Assembly (NCBI GenBank): GCA_964395545.1
Contig: CAYNAW010000035.1
Location: 1 to 15,357, forward strand
Origin: CAYGVX01 sp964395545
GTDB taxonomy: Archaea > Thermoproteota > Bathyarchaeia > Bathyarchaeales > SOJC01
Reading direction: 5' to 3'
DNA length: 15,357 bases
The stretch's first letter is position 1, and each line of letters starts with the position of its first letter. The notes below the pieces were generated by a model that was not told the DNA's origin, ran no database searches, and worked only from the letters and a program-made list of their open reading frames with translations. Both the position numbers and the translations under genes were made by a program. Positions 12,701-15,357 of this stretch are shown in pieces.

Positions 12701-15339
12701 TTGCGTTTGACAGTTCGATCTGTTTCCTCTGCTACGCCGGAATCCTTCCATCAGAATCCACCGGCAGTAATGGAATCTATGTCTACTGGGACTACGACAC
12801 GAGTTCGCAAGCCAAGATATCAGCTGAGCACCCTGTCACGGCCGGATACGAAGTTGGCCAGATCATCTATGGCACCTCGGGAGATGCGGAATATCGAGTT
12901 GAAGCACTTGCAGGGACAAGCGCGTACCCATACTATACCATGCTGGCTGAAGACTTGACAAGACCAAGTCGGGCATACGTATCCGCCTACGAGCCGCCAA
13001 CGGCAGGTAAGACTGTACACGTTTGGGACCAATTCCACTGGAGCAATCCAGATCTTCGATTGATGATTCTTAATGCAATGGAATGGGCGACAACCCGTCG
13101 ATATGAGCATGACCTCGCCGTGCGGTTGGTTGCCCCACCATTGGTGGGAGTTGGCAGTCTCGTTCGGCTGAACGCGACCGTCTACAACAGAGGCTTGAAC
13201 AACGAAACAAACGTAGCACTGCAACTGCTGATAAACGGGACCTTCACCGATTCTGTGCTGATTCCCGAATTGCTGATCGGGTCCTCCCATACTCTCAGCT
13301 ACTCCTGGACGCCGACTGTGGAAGCGACGCATAATGTGACAGCTTATGCACCCCCCGTTCTTGGTGAGGAGTTCGCGGCGAACAACGTTGCAGCAAAACT
13401 CGTAAAGGCGAGAACGGTGAAAGGCTATGTCCTCTTTGATCAAACCCATTCCACTGACAACATCGCTTGGTACAGCATCTGGGTTGCAAATCTCACTGAA
13501 AGAGGATACGTGGTTGAAACTCACGTCGCTGGCCCTATAACATCGACCGTATTAGAGGGGTACGACGTTTTTATCATTCCTCAAGCTCATTACGACTATA
13601 CCTCCGATGAGCTGACTGCTGTACAAGACTTTGTGTTGAACGGCGGCGGCTTGCTCGTCATAGGTGACGACAACCCGTGGATCTACACAAGTCTAACGGG
13701 CTTCGCGGGCATAACATGGACACCCGGAGGATATGGCGGGGGACATACCGACGACATCACACCCCATCCAGTAACGGAGAACGTGATCACGGCGTACTTT
13801 GGTGCACCTGCTTCCTATATGTCTGTTACCTTCCCAGCTACAGACATCATACGCGATCAATATGCATACAACATGCTTTCCGTTTCAGAGATAGCATCGG
13901 GGAAGGTTCTAGGCATCGCTGACGAGGACTCGATTGCCGATTGGAGCATTGGTTATGGCGACAACCTGCGGCTTGCAAACAACGTGATAGATTGGCTTAC
14001 AGCAATTCGATATGAACATGACCTTGCCGTGACTTTAGATGCGCCATCATTCTTAGAACTTGGTAGTTCGGTTCTGCTGAGCGCGACCGTCTACAACAGA
14101 GGCTTGAACAACGAAACAAACGCGGAGCTGCTACTACTGATTAATGGCACCGTTGTCGACTCTGTGCTGATTCCAGAACTGCTCGTTGGAACGTCTCATA
14201 CACTTAGCTACCTGTGGACTCCAACGTGGACTGGGAATTACAACGTAACAGCTTACTCTCCACCTTTGCCTGGAGAGGAATATACAGCGAACAACTTTGT
14301 AACCAAGAAGCTCAACGTCTTTTTCTATGCGAGGCTCTATCTTCCACATGAATGGGTTGGCGCCGGAGGTCCCATGGGCTGGCATGCTGACGACGCCAGC
14401 TGGGCATACACTCTGCCGTTTGACTTTCCTTTTTACGGTGTCAACTACAGCACCGTCTACATTTCAAGCAATGGTCTAATAACGTTCCTCGGTCCAGACT
14501 CCAGCTACTGGAGCGATATACCGGAGTTAGCCCGCAAATTGGCGATTGCCCCTGCATGGGATGACTGGGTAACATACGACCCCTACGATGTTTACATCTG
14601 GCAGAACTCAACCCACGTGGGCATAAGGTGGTTCGCCCGCCACATTAGCGGGAGCGCTGTTGCTAACTTTGAAGCCATTCTAAGAATAGACGGCGTAATC
14701 CAGTTCAACTATGACTACAACGACGGCCCTGTATCGGCTACATTAGGCATATCAAACGGCGCAGGCCACATCCTCGCAGAAGACGTAACAACCCTAGACT
14801 ACATCAACACGATAGTGTTCACACCGTGGCCCATAGGAACACGTGACGTAGCCGTGATCAACTCTGCTTCTTCGAAGACGGTTGTTTGTCAGGGCTACTG
14901 CCTAACCATAAACGTCACAGTGGTCAACCTCGGCGATGTCACAGAAATCGTCAACATCACAGTTTACGCCAACACAACCGCAATACAGACAATCGAAGTC
15001 ACTCTATCAAGCGGTAACTCCACGACCATAACATGCACATGGAACACCACAGGCTTTGGCTGTGGTGACTACACTGTATGGGCATACGCGGAGCCTGTTC
15101 CAGGCGAGACATCCACAGCTGACAACACTTTCATCGATGGCACGATTACAGTGACTATTCTCGGCGACGTGGACGGCGACCGCGACGTGGACATCTTCGA
15201 CATCGTTTGCATTGCCGGCGTCTACGGGATAAGTGTGCCAGACCCAAGGTACGACCCGAACTGCGACATCGACGGCGACGGCGACATCGACATCTTCGAC
15301 GCAGTCAAGGCCGGAGTAAACTACGGAGAAAGCTGGTAA
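9763..15339 (+). CDS. Secreted subtilisin-like (S8) protease with CARDB, GATase-like, nidogen-like and dockerin-like modules
   Basis: A 1,858-residue exported serine protease. A signal peptide (KK then LLSAILLTLLLTSMLTIAF, residues 2-22, cleavage likely near 30) is followed by an I9-type propeptide (about 104-178). The S8 domain (about 185-460) has a complete triad: D218 in AVVDTG, H252 in GHGTHCAG, S404 in SGTSMATPHVSG, with oxyanion N343 in AAGNEN. Then come CARDB (467-568), a GATase1-like domain (571-788), CARDB (792-894), GATase-like (897-1111), CARDB (1113-1214), GATase-like (1218-1412), CARDB (1415-1517), a nidogen-like domain (1520-1690; LPFDFPFYG, SSNGLITF), a fifth CARDB (1694-1798) and a dockerin-like pair of calcium loops (D1802-D1813 and D1835-D1846). 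There is no membrane anchor, so attachment may be through the dockerin. ATG 9763 follows GGGAG/GAGG and starts the signal peptide. It probably digests extracellular protein. Many N-x-S/T sites suggest glycosylation. Confidence 0.95.
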   Translation: MKKLLSAILLTLLLTSMLTIAFSIQPTVAYTGAYEVSHDSSARRNDDGGNPLDPTDPQARYSSNASDWNASANENSKPYSVGEDRWDFNKTNEWADFAKVDGDSAELIIGINNRKPGSYTDILSLIDESGGQLVNKVTIEGETKAVVADIPLAAISSFVTGARTAGLSSYIEPNMKVQTQLVPNDPSWDTQWGPQKIEADWAWNTTVGTHDVLVAVVDTGVYYYHEDLTANYVALGYDWVNMDSDPLDDHGHGTHCAGIIAATLNNSIGIAGVAQVQIMAEKVLNSGGGGYEDWVANGIIHATESGASIISMSLGGYGDSELVHEAVRYAYDAGVLVIAAAGNENTYMKLYPAGYNEVIAVAATDQYDYKASFSNWGDWIELAAPGVDIYSTVPWGYESWSGTSMATPHVSGVAALVWSLHPNKTRDWIRLWLRYTADDLGILGVDMYYGNGRINARKTVEQTPPAHELIAYEFRTPPYIKPETAGLVNATVLNFGESNETDVTVHLLANGIIVSSTSIDFLASGNSTTASLTWSPTVEGSYNVTLWVVPVPGETSIENNVVRTYVYVGFPVKAVVLHSAGNVYSEIITNWQALNSEWRLFGDTMVYIDYATLNKDGITYDDIAATDADVLIISCAADPYAGWEFTDLEIEAITRYVYEGHGLIVTAGTLYYGVPNNNKLAPLLGLNETITWYATGTDLLHVTNTTHPLFANVPNPLVFPDVGTVLPSDGRWDANELVDGEYIAAGHYHESAIVVRRGLVFISPWLEIVPAYYHHHLQLLYNAITWSRYHIPEHELTVSLEAPTHLQPGESALLNATVYNMGLNNETDVELQLLVDGTVVDSVLIPELSVGTSYTLNYLWTPTVESTYNVTAHTPMVADEEYTWNNVASASVRVGYVIARVAVLNSLDIPSYFAGGWSNDYQTLVNALNAQGFYSQAVTNEEIISGILSFFDVFAMIDNVPNDAAVPYVVDFWSQGGGVVAFDSSICFLCYAGILPSESTGSNGIYVYWDYDTSSQAKISAEHPVTAGYEVGQIIYGTSGDAEYRVEALAGTSAYPYYTMLAEDLTRPSRAYVSAYEPPTAGKTVHVWDQFHWSNPDLRLMILNAMEWATTRRYEHDLAVRLVAPPLVGVGSLVRLNATVYNRGLNNETNVALQLLINGTFTDSVLIPELLIGSSHTLSYSWTPTVEATHNVTAYAPPVLGEEFAANNVAAKLVKARTVKGYVLFDQTHSTDNIAWYSIWVANLTERGYVVETHVAGPITSTVLEGYDVFIIPQAHYDYTSDELTAVQDFVLNGGGLLVIGDDNPWIYTSLTGFAGITWTPGGYGGGHTDDITPHPVTENVITAYFGAPASYMSVTFPATDIIRDQYAYNMLSVSEIASGKVLGIADEDSIADWSIGYGDNLRLANNVIDWLTAIRYEHDLAVTLDAPSFLELGSSVLLSATVYNRGLNNETNAELLLLINGTVVDSVLIPELLVGTSHTLSYLWTPTWTGNYNVTAYSPPLPGEEYTANNFVTKKLNVFFYARLYLPHEWVGAGGPMGWHADDASWAYTLPFDFPFYGVNYSTVYISSNGLITFLGPDSSYWSDIPELARKLAIAPAWDDWVTYDPYDVYIWQNSTHVGIRWFARHISGSAVANFEAILRIDGVIQFNYDYNDGPVSATLGISNGAGHILAEDVTTLDYINTIVFTPWPIGTRDVAVINSASSKTVVCQGYCLTINVTVVNLGDVTEIVNITVYANTTAIQTIEVTLSSGNSTTITCTWNTTGFGCGDYTVWAYAEPVPGETSTADNTFIDGTITVTILGDVDGDRDVDIFDIVCIAGVYGISVPDPRYDPNCDIDGDGDIDIFDAVKAGVNYGESW
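12136..14313 (+). repeat. Three near-repeat CARDB modules inside the protease gene
   Basis: The modules at 12136-12444, 13099-13404 and 14005-14313 encode the same motif order (ATVYN-x-GLNNET, VDSVLIPEL, SYLWTPT, NVTA, then EE-x-x-NN). The second and third share a 41-nt identical stretch (13173-13213 and 14082-14122); the first and third share long near-identical runs around 12264-12350 and 14137-14223. The outer CARDB modules (11161-11466 and from about 14842) are much more diverged. Confidence 0.85.
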
Positions 15340-15357
15340 CCTTCCCCTCTTTTTTCT
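15340..15357 (+). terminator. T-rich tract after the protease stop
   Basis: Immediately after TAA the sequence is CCTTCCCCTCTTTTTTCT, ending at the window edge. A six-T run within a pyrimidine tract fits archaeal intrinsic termination. No hairpin precedes it. Confidence 0.55.

Noticed and set aside
12820..13524. 234-codon minus-strand frame inside the protease gene
   Set aside because: It is antisense to clearly coding CARDB and GATase-like modules, is Cys/Ser-rich, and its length reflects codon bias of the plus strand.
11000..14400. Spaced identical blocks as a CRISPR-like array
   Set aside because: The repeats are in frame, roughly 900 nt apart, and encode CARDB modules; they are protein domain repeats.

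Overview
The window looks archaeal. Its best anchors are a protein ending in the archaeal/eukaryotic RNA polymerase subunit H (RPB5) domain, a NikR-type nickel regulator, AT-rich TATA-like boxes 20-35 nt ahead of several starts, and a very large secreted subtilase built from CARDB modules with a terminal dockerin-like pair of calcium loops. That combination resembles uncultivated Thermoproteota such as Bathyarchaeia. The lineage is inference from memory of these families; no 16S rRNA or other phylogenetic marker is present.

Left part (1-4460): an accessory, loosely packed region. It holds a C-terminal fragment of a HerA/DUF87-type ATPase without its ATPase domain (minus strand), a divergent coiled-coil/GRAM-like/zinc-ribbon protein (plus strand), a divergent SAICAR-synthetase (PurC)-like protein with a cysteine cluster and an altered active-site segment (minus strand), and a small unknown protein (plus strand). 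Two gaps of 332 and 538 bp contain only weak small-ORF candidates.

Middle part (4463-8841): an M42 metallo-aminopeptidase converges on a P1B metal-transporting ATPase whose membrane motif is CPS instead of CPC. The ATPase is divergent from NikR, and the 121-bp space between them carries AATACC/GGTATT inverted repeats over the TATA-like sequences. This suggests a nickel-controlled metal homeostasis pair. NikR converges with a HAD phosphatase at 11 bp.

Right part (8895-15357): two consecutive hairpins separate the HAD gene from a full-length RPB5-like protein. The latter carries the N-terminal restriction-endonuclease-fold 'jaw' domain that ordinary archaeal RpoH lacks. It is divergent from a 1,858-residue exported subtilisin-like protease with the order propeptide, S8, CARDB, three GATase-like/CARDB alternations, nidogen-like, CARDB, dockerin-like. 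The three central CARDB modules are similar at DNA level, including a 41-nt identical block, pointing to recent internal duplication or conversion.

The most noteworthy items are the orphan full-length RPB5-like protein, the NikR/CPS-ATPase pair with its palindromic promoter, the modified PurC-like protein, and the modular dockerin-tailed protease.
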